DNA of 33,143 bases from Mariniblastus sp. GTDB taxonomy: Bacteria > Planctomycetota > Planctomycetia > Pirellulales > Pirellulaceae. The stretch covers positions 1 to 33,143 of the forward strand of contig JAQWLH010000216.1 in assembly GCA_029247405.1 (NCBI GenBank). The letters run 5' to 3'. Positions 8,859-17,252 of the stretch are shown here, one piece after another. Below the pieces are notes generated by a model. It was not told where the DNA came from. It worked only from the letters and a program-made list of their open reading frames with translations, and searched no databases. The position numbers and the translations under genes were made by a program. Numbering within the stretch: the stretch's first letter is position 1; each line of letters begins with the position of its first letter.

Positions 8859-10583
8859 ATGACTGTTGCTGTTTTTGTGACAAGTGAATCGGATGCGAAC
8901 TGTCTGATTTCATGGGGAGTTCGAATTGCCTGCGCAGAGCATTCTGAATTACTGGTGATCTGTCCTCGTAAGTCAAAAGGCAAGCGTGCCTGGAAGTCGT
9001 TGGAAGTTTCCAGTCAGGGCGATAACGTTTTATTCGGAGCCGTATTTGATGTTTTGCAGAATCTGGATCCTGAGAAAGTTGTACTCAAACAGGACATAAA
9101 AGCTGGAATTGAATCATCGGATCTGGATCGGACTGCGATTGAAACACGCGAGCTGATTTCGCCCAACCCAGAAGATGCTTTTGTCGAAGAGTTGGGGGGC
9201 CTCGATGTTCAGACGCTCGTGCTCCCAGCGCACGTTCCAATCAAGGGGGCATCAGAAAATGAAATGGCCTGGGCCCAAAAGCTGTTTAAAATTGCACCTT
9301 GCCAAGTTGTGATGGTCCGAGGGAATCCGCCTAGTTTTAATTCTCCTCTCCGGATTCTGGTGGCCAGTCATGACGAGACCAGTTCCGATGATCTGTATGC
9401 TGTTTCTCATGCCAGTCGGTTGGCCAAAGCAACTGAAAAGAGCCAAGTGACCGTCCTTTATGTGCGACCGGATGATGATGTTGTCGCAAGACAAGTCGCG
9501 GAAAAGCACCTTCGACAGCTTGAGCGGGGGCGAATTGAAAAAACGATTACTTTGGGGAACCGCATCGAATTAGCGGACTCTTTCACCGAAGGAATCAACC
9601 GACTGCCACTCGATGAATTCGATCTGGTATTGGTCGGAACGCGAAACGCCAAGACAATCGGGATGATTTTGCGCGAAGTCGGACAGTCAGAAGAAGGTGG
9701 CTCGATCGCGGTTTCGGTCGCTCGAGTTGCCGTGCCGCTTACCGATCGGGTTTGGGGGCGATTTCGTTCGTTGGTCCGAAGTAAGGTTCCGCAGCTTGAT
9801 CGTGAACATCGTGTTTCATTGGTAGATCGGCTTCAAGATAATTCAAAGTTTGATTTTGACTTTGTGGCATTGATTTCGCTTTCGACTTTGATTGCCGCGT
9901 TGGGGCTGGCGAGGGATTCAGGGGCTGTTGTCATCGGGGCAATGCTGGTGGCTCCCTTGATGACACCGTTGGTCGGTATGGGATTTGCGCTGGTGCAGGG
10001 CAATACCAAACTTATTCGCAGCGCGCTCAAATCAGTTGCCTTCGGCTTTACCGTAGCTCTGTTGATCGGCGCGTTTGTGGGGCTGTTGCTTCATGTGTTT
10101 GCGCCACACCTTGAAATTAGTTTGCAAATGCGACAGCGTGATGCGCCAAACATGCTCGACTTTGTTGTTGCATTAGCCAGTGGGGTAGCCGGCGCTTATG
10201 CAATGGGGCGCCCCAATTTGGTTTCCGCGCTTCCGGGAGTTGCGATTGCTGCCGCTCTGGTTCCACCCATTGCCACATCTGGTTTGGCCCTCATGATGGG
10301 GGACTTTTTGTTGGCGGGTAACGCGTTACTTTTGTTTTTTACCAACATCATTGCGATCGTCTTAGGAACAACAATGACGTTTTGGGCGGTTGGAATAAGC
10401 ACGCGCGTCAGTGCCGATGGGCGGTCGCCCCAAGTCTGGCCACGATATTGGTTTTATGGGTTTGTAATCATCTCTTTTTTACTAGCTCTGTTTATGTCTT
10501 ATGTGAACCCGGTCGATCCTGCCGAAGCGTCTTCGGAGCGTGATGCCCGAAGAGGCAATATTCAGGCACTAGTAGACCTTTAA
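8859..10583 (+). CDS. DUF389 membrane protein with N-terminal USP-like domains
   Basis: This 574-residue inner-membrane protein has a C-terminal DUF389 domain at about 335-500, with the family hallmark RDSGAVVIGAMLVAPLMTPL (352-371) and roughly six membrane helices to about residue 545. The first 290 residues are cytoplasmic and look like two Rossmann-type universal-stress-protein folds: residues 1-155 (MTVAVFVTSE start, APCQVVMVRG end) and 163-290 (PLRILVASHD start, FDLVLVGTRN near the end). DUF389 proteins have no settled function; a link to transport or stress signalling is inferred from the USP-like modules. The ATG is preceded by a purine-rich AGAAGAAA. It probably shares a transcript with the outer-membrane-like gene 74 bp upstream. 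Confidence 0.92.
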   Translation: MTVAVFVTSESDANCLISWGVRIACAEHSELLVICPRKSKGKRAWKSLEVSSQGDNVLFGAVFDVLQNLDPEKVVLKQDIKAGIESSDLDRTAIETRELISPNPEDAFVEELGGLDVQTLVLPAHVPIKGASENEMAWAQKLFKIAPCQVVMVRGNPPSFNSPLRILVASHDETSSDDLYAVSHASRLAKATEKSQVTVLYVRPDDDVVARQVAEKHLRQLERGRIEKTITLGNRIELADSFTEGINRLPLDEFDLVLVGTRNAKTIGMILREVGQSEEGGSIAVSVARVAVPLTDRVWGRFRSLVRSKVPQLDREHRVSLVDRLQDNSKFDFDFVALISLSTLIAALGLARDSGAVVIGAMLVAPLMTPLVGMGFALVQGNTKLIRSALKSVAFGFTVALLIGAFVGLLLHVFAPHLEISLQMRQRDAPNMLDFVVALASGVAGAYAMGRPNLVSALPGVAIAAALVPPIATSGLALMMGDFLLAGNALLLFFTNIIAIVLGTTMTFWAVGISTRVSADGRSPQVWPRYWFYGFVIISFLLALFMSYVNPVDPAEASSERDARRGNIQALVDL

Positions 10584-10633
10584 GCATTTCCAGTTAGTAA
10601 CTGAACTCTATTTTTCGCGATTGTGATTTGTTG

Positions 10634-10664
10634 CCTGCCTCCAAGAATGGGTGGCTTGGGCAGG
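10634..10664 (+). terminator. Stem-loop after the DUF389 gene, possible terminator
   Basis: A 10-bp stem (CCTGCC..CAAG / CTTGGGCAGG) with a 2-nt bulge and 9-nt loop, followed by GTTTCG, not a T-run. It could be a terminator or an mRNA 3' end structure, and is 51 nt past the stop codon. Confidence 0.35.
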
Positions 10665-10742
10665 GTTTCGTGAAAAACCAATTGGATCATGCAGAATAGC
10701 CGGGAAATACAGGTTGAAATCAATACACGACACATTTTCGGA

Positions 10743-10772
10743 TTCGACATAAGACGCGCTGCACACTAGAAT
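10743..10772 (+). promoter_or_regulatory. Candidate sigma-70-type promoter of the DUF1080 gene
   Basis: TTCGAC and TAGAAT are separated by 18 nt. The predicted transcript start near 10779 leaves a leader of about 110 nt before the ATG at 10888. Matches are partial, so this is tentative. Confidence 0.3.
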
Positions 10773-10887
10773 TTGGAGACCGATTCACTTTGTTGTATCG
10801 CCTGTCCTTTTTTTCCTCGATTGATTCTTTTCAGTCGTTCAGAGTACGAAATAATCTGTTTGAATAAAACAGTCACAGGAGAAGAGC

Positions 10888-12222
10888 ATGTCACCGCTTT
10901 CGATCACGCGTTTTTTGGCGATACTCTGCTGTGCAGGGATGTTGCAGCTTGGTTTCGTCGAAATCATCGAGGCCCAGTCCATACCACAGCTCCCGAGGCC
11001 TGATATCGGAAACCCGGGCGGTCAAGGAGCCGGCACTCAACAAGGTAGCGGAAGACAAGGAAAGCCGAGACGTCCACGTCCGGGCATCCAAGGTGCTGAC
11101 ATGAGCACCGATAAATCGGAAAATAAGATTGGCAAGTTCGAAGAGCTTTTGGAAAATAAAGATCTCAGTCGCTTCCGCGGATACAAGCAAACTGCCGTTC
11201 CATCAGGTTGGAAAATGGATGGCAAAAATGTGCACTTTGACGGTTCGGGCGGTGGTGACATGGTCACTGTCGACGAATACGACAATTTCGAACTTCAGTT
11301 TGATTGGAAGATTTCAGCAGGTGGCAATAGCGGGGTCATGTACCGCGTTTCGCTCGGCGACAACGCTCCCTATTTCTCGGGCCCAGAGTATCAGGTTCTT
11401 GACAATGACAAGCATGCCGATGGAAAAAATGAACTGACCTCCGCAGGGGCTCTCTATGCGATGTATCCGCCGTCTGAAAAGAGGGCTCGGAAAGTCGGGA
11501 TTTGGAACACCACCAAGATCATTGTTAATGGCAATAAGATCGTCCATTACCTCAATGGCACGAGAATCGTCGAAGCCGAAATTGGTAGTGACGATTGGAA
11601 TTCCAGACTAGGCAAAAGTAAGTTTAATAGTTGGGAGAAGTTCGCTAAGAATATAAGTGGGCATATTGCTTTTCAGGATCATGGTAATGAAGTCTGGTTT
11701 CGGAAGATACGAATTAAGCGATTGCAACCGTCGGCGATGGCTTCCAGCAACAACCAGCGAGGAAGTACTAATTTTGGCCAAAACAATGGTCCGGGCGGAC
11801 TCGCTCCCCCTTCGTTAGGCGGTAACCGAGGTGGACCACCAGCGGGTGTTGGTGATCGTGGTGGCCGTGGATCTACTCCACCCGCAGCTGGTGGGGGTAA
11901 CTCACGTCAGATGTCCAATGGAAAATCGAGACGTCCGCGTCCTAACTTCAAGCCCGCGGAATCGGGTTTTGAGTCCGGGGACGACAAGAAAGCAGGCGAC
12001 GATCGTGGTGGTCGTGACAATGGACCTGGCGGGCTTGCTCCTCCTTCATTAGGCGGTCAGCCAGCGGGTGTTGGAAATCGCGGTGGAAGTACGCGACAGA
12101 TGTCCAATGGAAAATCGAGACGTCCCCGTCCGAACTTCAAACCAGCGGAATCGGGTTTTGAGACGGAAGACGATAAAAAGGGTGACAAGAAAGAAGATGC
12201 GAAAGATAACAAAGACAATTGA
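10888..12222 (+). CDS. Secreted DUF1080 (3-keto-disaccharide hydrolase-like) protein with duplicated C-terminal tail
   Basis: A strong AGGAG lies 6 nt before the ATG. Residues 1-30 are a signal peptide (FLAILCCAGMLQLGF, cleavage near EA-QS). A Gly/Gln/Arg-rich linker follows. Residues 83-279 form one DUF1080 / LamG-like jelly-roll domain: FEELLENKDLSRFRGYK, FELQFDWKISAGGNSGVMYR, FSGPEYQVLDNDKHAD, KVGIWNTTKIIVNGNKIVHY, GHIAFQDHGNEVWFRKIRIK. Members act on glycosidic bonds of 3-keto sugars or bind carbohydrates, which suits secretion. The last 165 residues are Gly/Pro/Arg-rich and contain a duplicated unit (see the repeat entries), ending in a Lys/Asp/Glu tail. The repeats resemble a charged cell-surface anchoring or flexible tail. 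The gene ends with a clear terminator, so it is likely transcribed alone. Confidence 0.93.
   Translation: MSPLSITRFLAILCCAGMLQLGFVEIIEAQSIPQLPRPDIGNPGGQGAGTQQGSGRQGKPRRPRPGIQGADMSTDKSENKIGKFEELLENKDLSRFRGYKQTAVPSGWKMDGKNVHFDGSGGGDMVTVDEYDNFELQFDWKISAGGNSGVMYRVSLGDNAPYFSGPEYQVLDNDKHADGKNELTSAGALYAMYPPSEKRARKVGIWNTTKIIVNGNKIVHYLNGTRIVEAEIGSDDWNSRLGKSKFNSWEKFAKNISGHIAFQDHGNEVWFRKIRIKRLQPSAMASSNNQRGSTNFGQNNGPGGLAPPSLGGNRGGPPAGVGDRGGRGSTPPAAGGGNSRQMSNGKSRRPRPNFKPAESGFESGDDKKAGDDRGGRDNGPGGLAPPSLGGQPAGVGNRGGSTRQMSNGKSRRPRPNFKPAESGFETEDDKKGDKKEDAKDNKDN
11785..11973 (+). repeat. Tail repeat, copy 1 (in the DUF1080 gene)
   Basis: It encodes NGPGGLAPPSLGG, a Gly-rich spacer with PAGVGDRGG, then RQMSNGKSRRPRPNFKPA ending in ESGFE. 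The last 66 bases (11908-11973) match copy 2 with only a few, mostly silent, differences. A degenerate GKPRRPRPG sits near the N-terminus of the mature protein at 11059-11085. Confidence 0.9.
12019..12162 (+). repeat. Tail repeat, copy 2 (in the DUF1080 gene)
   Basis: Second copy of the same unit with a shorter spacer (PAGVGNRGG). The matching 66 bases at 12097-12162 are 189 bases (63 codons) from copy 1. Synonymous changes between copies suggest selection on the protein, or an older duplication. Confidence 0.9.
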
Positions 12223-12263
12223 GCTTGAACTGATTGTCCAACACTAAAACGAATTGTTTTATT

Positions 12264-12297
12264 CGCCCGGTGATCAAGTCACCGGGCGTCTTTTTTT
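12264..12297 (+). terminator. Strong Rho-independent terminator of the DUF1080 gene
   Basis: Perfect 10-bp stem CGCCCGGTGA / TCACCGGGCG with a 5-nt loop (12264-12288), then TC and seven T. The T-run ends directly at the ATG at 12298. Confidence 0.93.
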
Positions 12298-13725
12298 ATG
12301 GAATCTGAATACCAATCATTCTCAGATCTTTTCCCGATGCGCATGACGAGCATCGAGAAATTCCACTGGCTAGATGCCACCGATGAGTATCCCAATGTCC
12401 TTTTCACTCGGATCCGGTTCAATCAAAGAATTGATCCTGTTCTCGCGCGGCAGGCATGGCAGCTGACGATTCAGCGACAGCCATTTTCCGATGTCGAGCC
12501 ATGTCGGATTAACGGTCAATGGCACTGGGTGCAAGGTCCACGAGGTGGCTCGGACTCGTCGGAACCCAGTAGCTCTTTTGAAGACTGGAATGGAACTCAT
12601 TTCAATTGGCAAGAAAGTTCAGTACCTCCGACAACTTGGCGTTATCGTGAGCACCTTACTCATTCCCCGACCGGAAGTTGCTTGAGTGTCTTCGTCTCGC
12701 CAAGCCTGTCAGATGACGGGCAGACGAACGGTGGCCACGTGTCTGAAGTTTGGCTGTATGTTCATCACGCACTTGGCGATGGCGCTGCCGCCGTGATGGT
12801 CGTCAATGAGTGGAAAATGATTTATGCCAATTTGCTTGCGAAGCGTTCTTATGACACGGGGCTCCACCGATATGATGTTAATCTGCTCAAAAGCAGAAAC
12901 AAACTTGGGTTGTTGTCGTGGCGGTATTTAAAACATCTTTGGAAACAACCCGTCGCGCTTTTTGGTGCCGCCAAGTTTGCGTTTCGCAAGACCGTAGAGT
13001 TGATTCCTGCTCGTTCTCCAGAAACGAAAAACCATGGGGGCCATCCAGCAATCATGGGACGCTGGTTGAGCCAGGAAACACTGGTAAAACTGAATCAGCA
13101 CGCCCGGTCAAATCGAGTGACACTCAATACAGTTATGCTGGGGCAATTATATCTCGCTCTTGCGGACTGGAGAGCGAGTCGGGGTGGTCATTCAGAAGAT
13201 GACTGGCTTCGAATTATATTGCCGATCAGCATTCGTAATATATCGGATCGTCGAATGCCTGCGACCAACCGGGCAACGATTGTGCAAATCGATAGGCGTG
13301 AACGAGATGCGAAGAAACTCTCTGATTTTTATCGTGGCATCGATCGTGAAATCAAGGTGATTCGCGGCTGGCAACTCGACAAGATGTTTTTGATTGCCGT
13401 GCGAGTGATGTCGGTGTTTGAGCCGCTTCTTCTGCGTTCTGCAAAAGATGAAAAGTCTCGCGGCACAGCGGTGTTCACCAATTTGGGCGAACCGTTAAGA
13501 AAGAGCCACCGTGCTGGTGCTCGTGATTCATCGCTTGGGAGCCCATTGCCAGTTGTAGATTTTGATTGTGTTGGCCCCATTCGCCGAGGGACCGCAGTGA
13601 ATTTTTCGGTCTCAAAGTTTGACAAAACAATGCGAGTCTCACTTCATTTTGATAGCAAGCTTTTGACATCGGAAGAAGCTTTGGGGTTGCTCGAAATGTA
13701 TTTTGGGAGGTTAGAAAAAGTATAA
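12298..13725 (+). CDS. Condensation-domain / wax-ester-synthase-like acyltransferase
   Basis: The protein has the HHxxxDG active-site motif of the CoA-dependent acyltransferase superfamily: VHHALGDGAA (His156, His157, Asp161, Gly162). Later features also fit the chloramphenicol-acetyltransferase-like double fold: WLRIILPISIRN (fourth quarter), GTAVFTNLGEPL and the C-terminal GTAVNFSVSKFDKTMRVSLH. Members make wax esters, triacylglycerol or NRPS peptide bonds, or acylate polyketides; which applies is unknown, and no carrier or synthetase gene is adjacent. The ATG at 12298 abuts the upstream terminator T-run, so an authentic start at ATG 12337 or 12343 (MTSIEKFHWLDATDE) is more plausible: the conserved N-terminal pattern begins there. 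The 475 residues are standard for one full domain pair. Confidence 0.82.
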   Translation: MESEYQSFSDLFPMRMTSIEKFHWLDATDEYPNVLFTRIRFNQRIDPVLARQAWQLTIQRQPFSDVEPCRINGQWHWVQGPRGGSDSSEPSSSFEDWNGTHFNWQESSVPPTTWRYREHLTHSPTGSCLSVFVSPSLSDDGQTNGGHVSEVWLYVHHALGDGAAAVMVVNEWKMIYANLLAKRSYDTGLHRYDVNLLKSRNKLGLLSWRYLKHLWKQPVALFGAAKFAFRKTVELIPARSPETKNHGGHPAIMGRWLSQETLVKLNQHARSNRVTLNTVMLGQLYLALADWRASRGGHSEDDWLRIILPISIRNISDRRMPATNRATIVQIDRRERDAKKLSDFYRGIDREIKVIRGWQLDKMFLIAVRVMSVFEPLLLRSAKDEKSRGTAVFTNLGEPLRKSHRAGARDSSLGSPLPVVDFDCVGPIRRGTAVNFSVSKFDKTMRVSLHFDSKLLTSEEALGLLEMYFGRLEKV

Positions 13726-13977
13726 CCGCCAGCATGATGATTGACGTTTACAAGTGATAGTCAGCGGGGCTGTGGAGGCAATTGAGGATGGAATAGCTGG
13801 CTCTTTGGTTACTTCGCGAATGGTTGCGAGTGCTCAGCTTGATTGTTGAATATTCATTGCATTCTTCAACATCATGGATTCGAAGCGCATCTTATTAGGT
13901 CGTGGGTGCAAGTCTTCAGTTGACCTACACCACGCTAGAAATGTGAAATGAAATTGTCGGGCAGTGCTTGGGAAGCA

Positions 13978-15243
13978 TTAACCGGGGATTGACTCGCCAG
14001 CGATCAAATCGCTGGGAGATTGTCGTCTGCGAATTAGGTGCAATTGAGATCCGTCGACCAGCACCTCGGCTGCAAATGGCTTGCTATTGTAATTAGACGA
14101 CATCACGTACCCATAGGCTCCTGCACATTCAATGATCAGGTGATCGCCGACCGCGGCACCTGGCAGCTCGCGTGAGCATACGAATCCCCCCTCTTCTTGA
14201 GTGAAGATATCACCTGATTCACAAAGCGGTCCACCGACAATGACTGATTGGGTCTCGCTGGATGCGTCACCTGCAAAAGCGACTGACATCGGATGGTAGG
14301 CGCCGTATAAAATCGGGCGGGCCAGATTGTTGAAGCCCGCATCAACGAGGTAAAACTGGTTTGCCCCCATCGATTTGATGGCACGAATTTCAGTGATCAG
14401 GAAACCGCATTCGGCGACCAGGAATCGGCCGGGTTCAATTTCTAAACTAATCGAATGACCAAATTCGGCCTCGAGTTCCTTTCGTGTCTTGTCCCAAAGC
14501 TGGTAATACCGGTCGACATCGAGTCCAGTGTCGGTGTCTCGATAAGGAGTTGGTAAACCACCGCCGGCACTGATCGTCGTGATTGACGAGCCAACACGCC
14601 GAGCCGTTTCTTTCATCGACTCACAGACTTGAGACAAGTGTTCAAAATCTGTACCAGAGCCAATGTGCATGTGGAGCCCCGTGACTGAAAGCTCGTGTTT
14701 TGCTGCGAGTTCGACGCAATTTTCAAGCTGTTCATGCCAAATGCCGTGTTTTGACGATTCGCCCCCCGTGTTTGTTTTTGCACTGTGCCCATGTCCAAAA
14801 CCTGGGTTGATGCGAAGGGTAATGCTTCGCCCGGGTGCCTTTTGCCCGAGCTGCTCAATCATGTCGGGTGAGCCACAATTGACATGCAGATTTTTGTCTA
14901 CAACCAACTCTAAAGCTTCACGATCGAAGATGTCAGCGGTGTAGACGATTGGGTCAGGTTGGCCGTTGTATTCGTATCCGGCAGTTTTTGCACGAAATAC
15001 CTCGCCAGCGCTCACCGCATCAACGAGCACCCCGTTTTTTCGCATGAGATCTAGAATCGCGATATTTGAATTCGCTTTTTGCGCAAATCGAATGACGTCG
15101 AATTGGCGGAGCTGCTCAATGCGGTCGCGGATGATTTGAGCATCGTAAACATAAGTTGGAGTGCCAAACTTGGTCGCCAGCTCTTGAATGGAGTGGCCGC
15201 AAATTTCTGTTCGGACGGTCGAGAATTGTTGTTGCACAGTCAT
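13978..15243 (-). CDS. lysA: Diaminopimelate decarboxylase
   Basis: The enzyme is PLP-dependent and converts meso-diaminopimelate to L-lysine, the last step of lysine synthesis, in the cytoplasm. Hallmarks seen are the PLP lysine in RFAQKANSN (Lys56), HIGSGT (193-198) where many enzymes have HIGSQ, the GGG-containing SAGGGLPTPY, EIEPGRFLVAECG, the CESGD segment with Cys341 that closes the active site, and GAYGYVMSSNYN. The 421-residue length is normal. The ATG at 15243 lacks a good ribosome binding site; a possible -10 TACAAT on the minus strand at 15289-15294 would give a leader of about 40 nt. The gene is separated from the corC-like gene upstream by 194 bp with an inverted repeat, so it may have its own promoter. 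Confidence 0.96.
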   Translation of the reverse strand: MTVQQQFSTVRTEICGHSIQELATKFGTPTYVYDAQIIRDRIEQLRQFDVIRFAQKANSNIAILDLMRKNGVLVDAVSAGEVFRAKTAGYEYNGQPDPIVYTADIFDREALELVVDKNLHVNCGSPDMIEQLGQKAPGRSITLRINPGFGHGHSAKTNTGGESSKHGIWHEQLENCVELAAKHELSVTGLHMHIGSGTDFEHLSQVCESMKETARRVGSSITTISAGGGLPTPYRDTDTGLDVDRYYQLWDKTRKELEAEFGHSISLEIEPGRFLVAECGFLITEIRAIKSMGANQFYLVDAGFNNLARPILYGAYHPMSVAFAGDASSETQSVIVGGPLCESGDIFTQEEGGFVCSRELPGAAVGDHLIIECAGAYGYVMSSNYNSKPFAAEVLVDGSQLHLIRRRQSPSDLIAGESIPG

Positions 15244-15345
15244 ATCCGCAAGCGTTTCTCAATAAAAAGAGATTGTTTTAGAGCCGTGATTGTACGTAAC
15301 CGAAATCGGAAACAACAGGGCCAAAACGTTTAAGCGGTTCCGCCG

Positions 15346-15369
15346 TGGCAGTCGTCACATTGACTGCCA
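15346..15369. promoter_or_regulatory. Inverted repeat between lysA and the corC-like gene
   Basis: Perfect 8-bp arms TGGCAGTC / GACTGCCA separated by 8 nt. No T-run follows on either strand, so it is not a standard terminator. It lies about 100 nt upstream of lysA and could be a regulator site or an mRNA stem-loop. Confidence 0.35.
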
Positions 15370-15437
15370 AGATTTCGATTGGCTGATCGGGTTTTATGTG
15401 AAGCGAGGCACTTGCTCAAGCGTTGCCGGATCTTCCG

Positions 15438-16721
15438 TTAAGATTCTAATTCTTCATCGAGTAAAGTCACACGGACTGATTTTATTTGTCTTCGATTGGC
15501 TTCTTGTATGTTGAATTGGACACGCCCAATGATCAGCTCATGACCCGAGCGGGGGATTTCGTTCAACTGATGCATGATCAAGCCGGATACGGTATCGAAT
15601 TGATCATCATCGGGTAATTCAAGACCTAGCTTCTCATTTAACCGAGCGATGTGAACCGTACCAAGAACATCAGCCTGTTCCGGGTTGAGAATCATGATGT
15701 CTTCGCTTTGGTCTTTGTCGGTTTCGTCAACGATTTCCCCGACAATTTCTTCCAGAATGTCCTCGATCGTGACAACGCCTGCGAGTCCGCCGTACTCGTC
15801 GCGAACGATGGCCATGTGGGTCCGCACATGCAGAAACTTGCTCAACATTTCATCAAGCAATGTCGTTTCGGGGACAAACATCGGATCTCGGAGTAGCTTG
15901 CGAAGCCCCCGACGTTTGCTTTCGCTTCTCAATGATTCTCGCAAAAGATCTTTGGCGTAAAGCAATCCAACAATGTTGTCGATGGTCTCCTTGAAAACCG
16001 GGATTCTCGTCCGGCCCGATTTGACGACAAATGTCACCATCTCTTCCCAATCGGTTGATTCTTCCAAGGCATCAACTCTTGAACGGTGCGTCATCACCGC
16101 CGCAACATCGTTATCATCAAGCTCCATGACTCCTTCGATCATGTCACGAGTGTCAGGCTCAAGAAATCCGTCGTGTTCGGCCTCCGAAACCATGGAGAGG
16201 ATTTCGTCTTCGAATGCCTCTTCTTCATCATCTTCGTCTTCGTCTTGCCCACTGGCTCTCGCAAAGATCAAGGAAACAAACCGCCCGCCGACCATCAGCG
16301 GCCAGGCCAGCGACGAGACGACCCACCACCACCGCCAAGTCCGGAAAAGGAATTGAACTGCTCCGATACGAGTAACGGACCAGGGAATCCAGCTAATCGA
16401 AAAGACCAGACAAAACGCCACGAGTGCCATTAGAGAAATGATGACCAATGGGTCGGTTTCGATTGCCGCTTGGGCACCGATTAACCAAGCTGTCATTGAA
16501 ACCACGGCGACAGCGGTAGCGATCGCCTGAAGGATACCCGCACCAAGAGCAAGTTGGTCTCGAAGATCGAAAATTCTTCCAAAAAGCTGGGGCTGTTTTT
16601 TTTGTTTGCAGTACTCTTCGAGTTCGTGCCATTGGATTTCATTGAGCACGACTGATGCGGTCGCGCAAAAAGTCGTCAGTAAATACGCAAGAATCATCAG
16701 CCAGAAAAGCGTGGGTGCCAT
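15438..16721 (-). CDS. CNNM (DUF21) / CBS / CorC-HlyC domain membrane protein
   Basis: This protein has four N-terminal membrane helices (about 5-26, 58-82, 91-113 and 131-153) forming a DUF21 domain, a very acidic linker (GQDEDEDDEEEAFEDE, 158-173), a CBS pair (about 205-330, with VDALEESTDWEEMV, RTRIPVFKETIDNIVGLLYA and MAIVRDEYGGLAGVVTIEDI) and a C-terminal CorC_HlyC domain (about 345-425). Such proteins (CorC/YtfL/CNNM group) are linked to Mg2+/Co2+ efflux or regulated cation transport; the haemolysin label is historical. It starts at ATG 16719-16721, and the stop of ybeY shares one base with it (TGATG), which implies translational coupling. It is the last gene of the phoH operon. Confidence 0.93.
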   Translation of the reverse strand: MAPTLFWLMILAYLLTTFCATASVVLNEIQWHELEEYCKQKKQPQLFGRIFDLRDQLALGAGILQAIATAVAVVSMTAWLIGAQAAIETDPLVIISLMALVAFCLVFSISWIPWSVTRIGAVQFLFRTWRWWWVVSSLAWPLMVGGRFVSLIFARASGQDEDEDDEEEAFEDEILSMVSEAEHDGFLEPDTRDMIEGVMELDDNDVAAVMTHRSRVDALEESTDWEEMVTFVVKSGRTRIPVFKETIDNIVGLLYAKDLLRESLRSESKRRGLRKLLRDPMFVPETTLLDEMLSKFLHVRTHMAIVRDEYGGLAGVVTIEDILEEIVGEIVDETDKDQSEDIMILNPEQADVLGTVHIARLNEKLGLELPDDDQFDTVSGLIMHQLNEIPRSGHELIIGRVQFNIQEANRRQIKSVRVTLLDEELES

Positions 16722-17230
16722 CAGGAGCCCTCACGTTCATTCAAACCGGAATCCGATTCGAAATCTTTCCAACGATGCTCGATGCCCATTGATTGAAGAT
16801 ATCTTTTTTCTGCGTCCCGCATTTCTTGTGCGTCAGATTCATGTTTGTCATCGTACCCCACCAAATGCAGAGTCCCATGGACAACGTAGAGCAGGAGTTC
16901 GTCCTCGGCAGTCCCGCCGACTTCGTGAGCCATGCGGGCCGCGGTGTCGGTGCTGACAATGAGTTGCCCGCTAAGGGAGCCGATGTTTTCGTCTCGGTCG
17001 AGTACAAAACTAATGACGTCAGTTTCGTAATCATGCTCCAGGTATTGCTTGTTGAAACTTCGAATCGTTGGGTCATCTACGATTGCAATACTGATTTCCG
17101 ATTTGGATATCGCATGGTCTTTCAGGATCTGGTGAACCACGGTGATGAGAGGATCGGAATCAATCGGTAAAGATTGTTCGTCAGCAATTTCGATTTTGTG
17201 ATCAGGGTGAGGCAAGTTTGCTCGGGGCAA
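16721..17230 (-). CDS. ybeY: Endoribonuclease YbeY, 16S rRNA 3'-end maturation
   Basis: YbeY is a zinc-dependent single-strand RNase acting in late 16S rRNA maturation and ribosome quality control. The 169 residues match the family. Motifs seen are NKQYLEHDYETDVISFVLD (60-78), GSLSGQLIVSTDTAARM (84-100) and HGTLHLVGYDD (118-128). The zinc triad is normally His-x3-His-x5-His; here His118 and His122 are present but the third position is Asp128, with His130 two residues later. The apparent start is TTG at 17230 with no ATG or GTG upstream before the previous stop. It lies 22 nt after the HD phosphodiesterase stop, inside the phoH-pgpH-ybeY-corC operon, an arrangement common in bacteria. Confidence 0.94.
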   Translation of the reverse strand: MPRANLPHPDHKIEIADEQSLPIDSDPLITVVHQILKDHAISKSEISIAIVDDPTIRSFNKQYLEHDYETDVISFVLDRDENIGSLSGQLIVSTDTAARMAHEVGGTAEDELLLYVVHGTLHLVGYDDKHESDAQEMRDAEKRYLQSMGIEHRWKDFESDSGLNEREGS

Positions 17231-17252
17231 AAAGTCTTGGGGCAGTCGGCAA

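Larger units (their letters stand above)
10584..10887 (+). other. Intergenic region between DUF389 and DUF1080 genes
   Basis: Just over 300 bases. It contains a weak 5-bp hairpin at 10591-10603 followed by TATTTTTC, a stronger stem-loop at 10634-10664, and a candidate promoter at 10743-10772 for the DUF1080 gene. No gene is supported. Confidence 0.5.
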
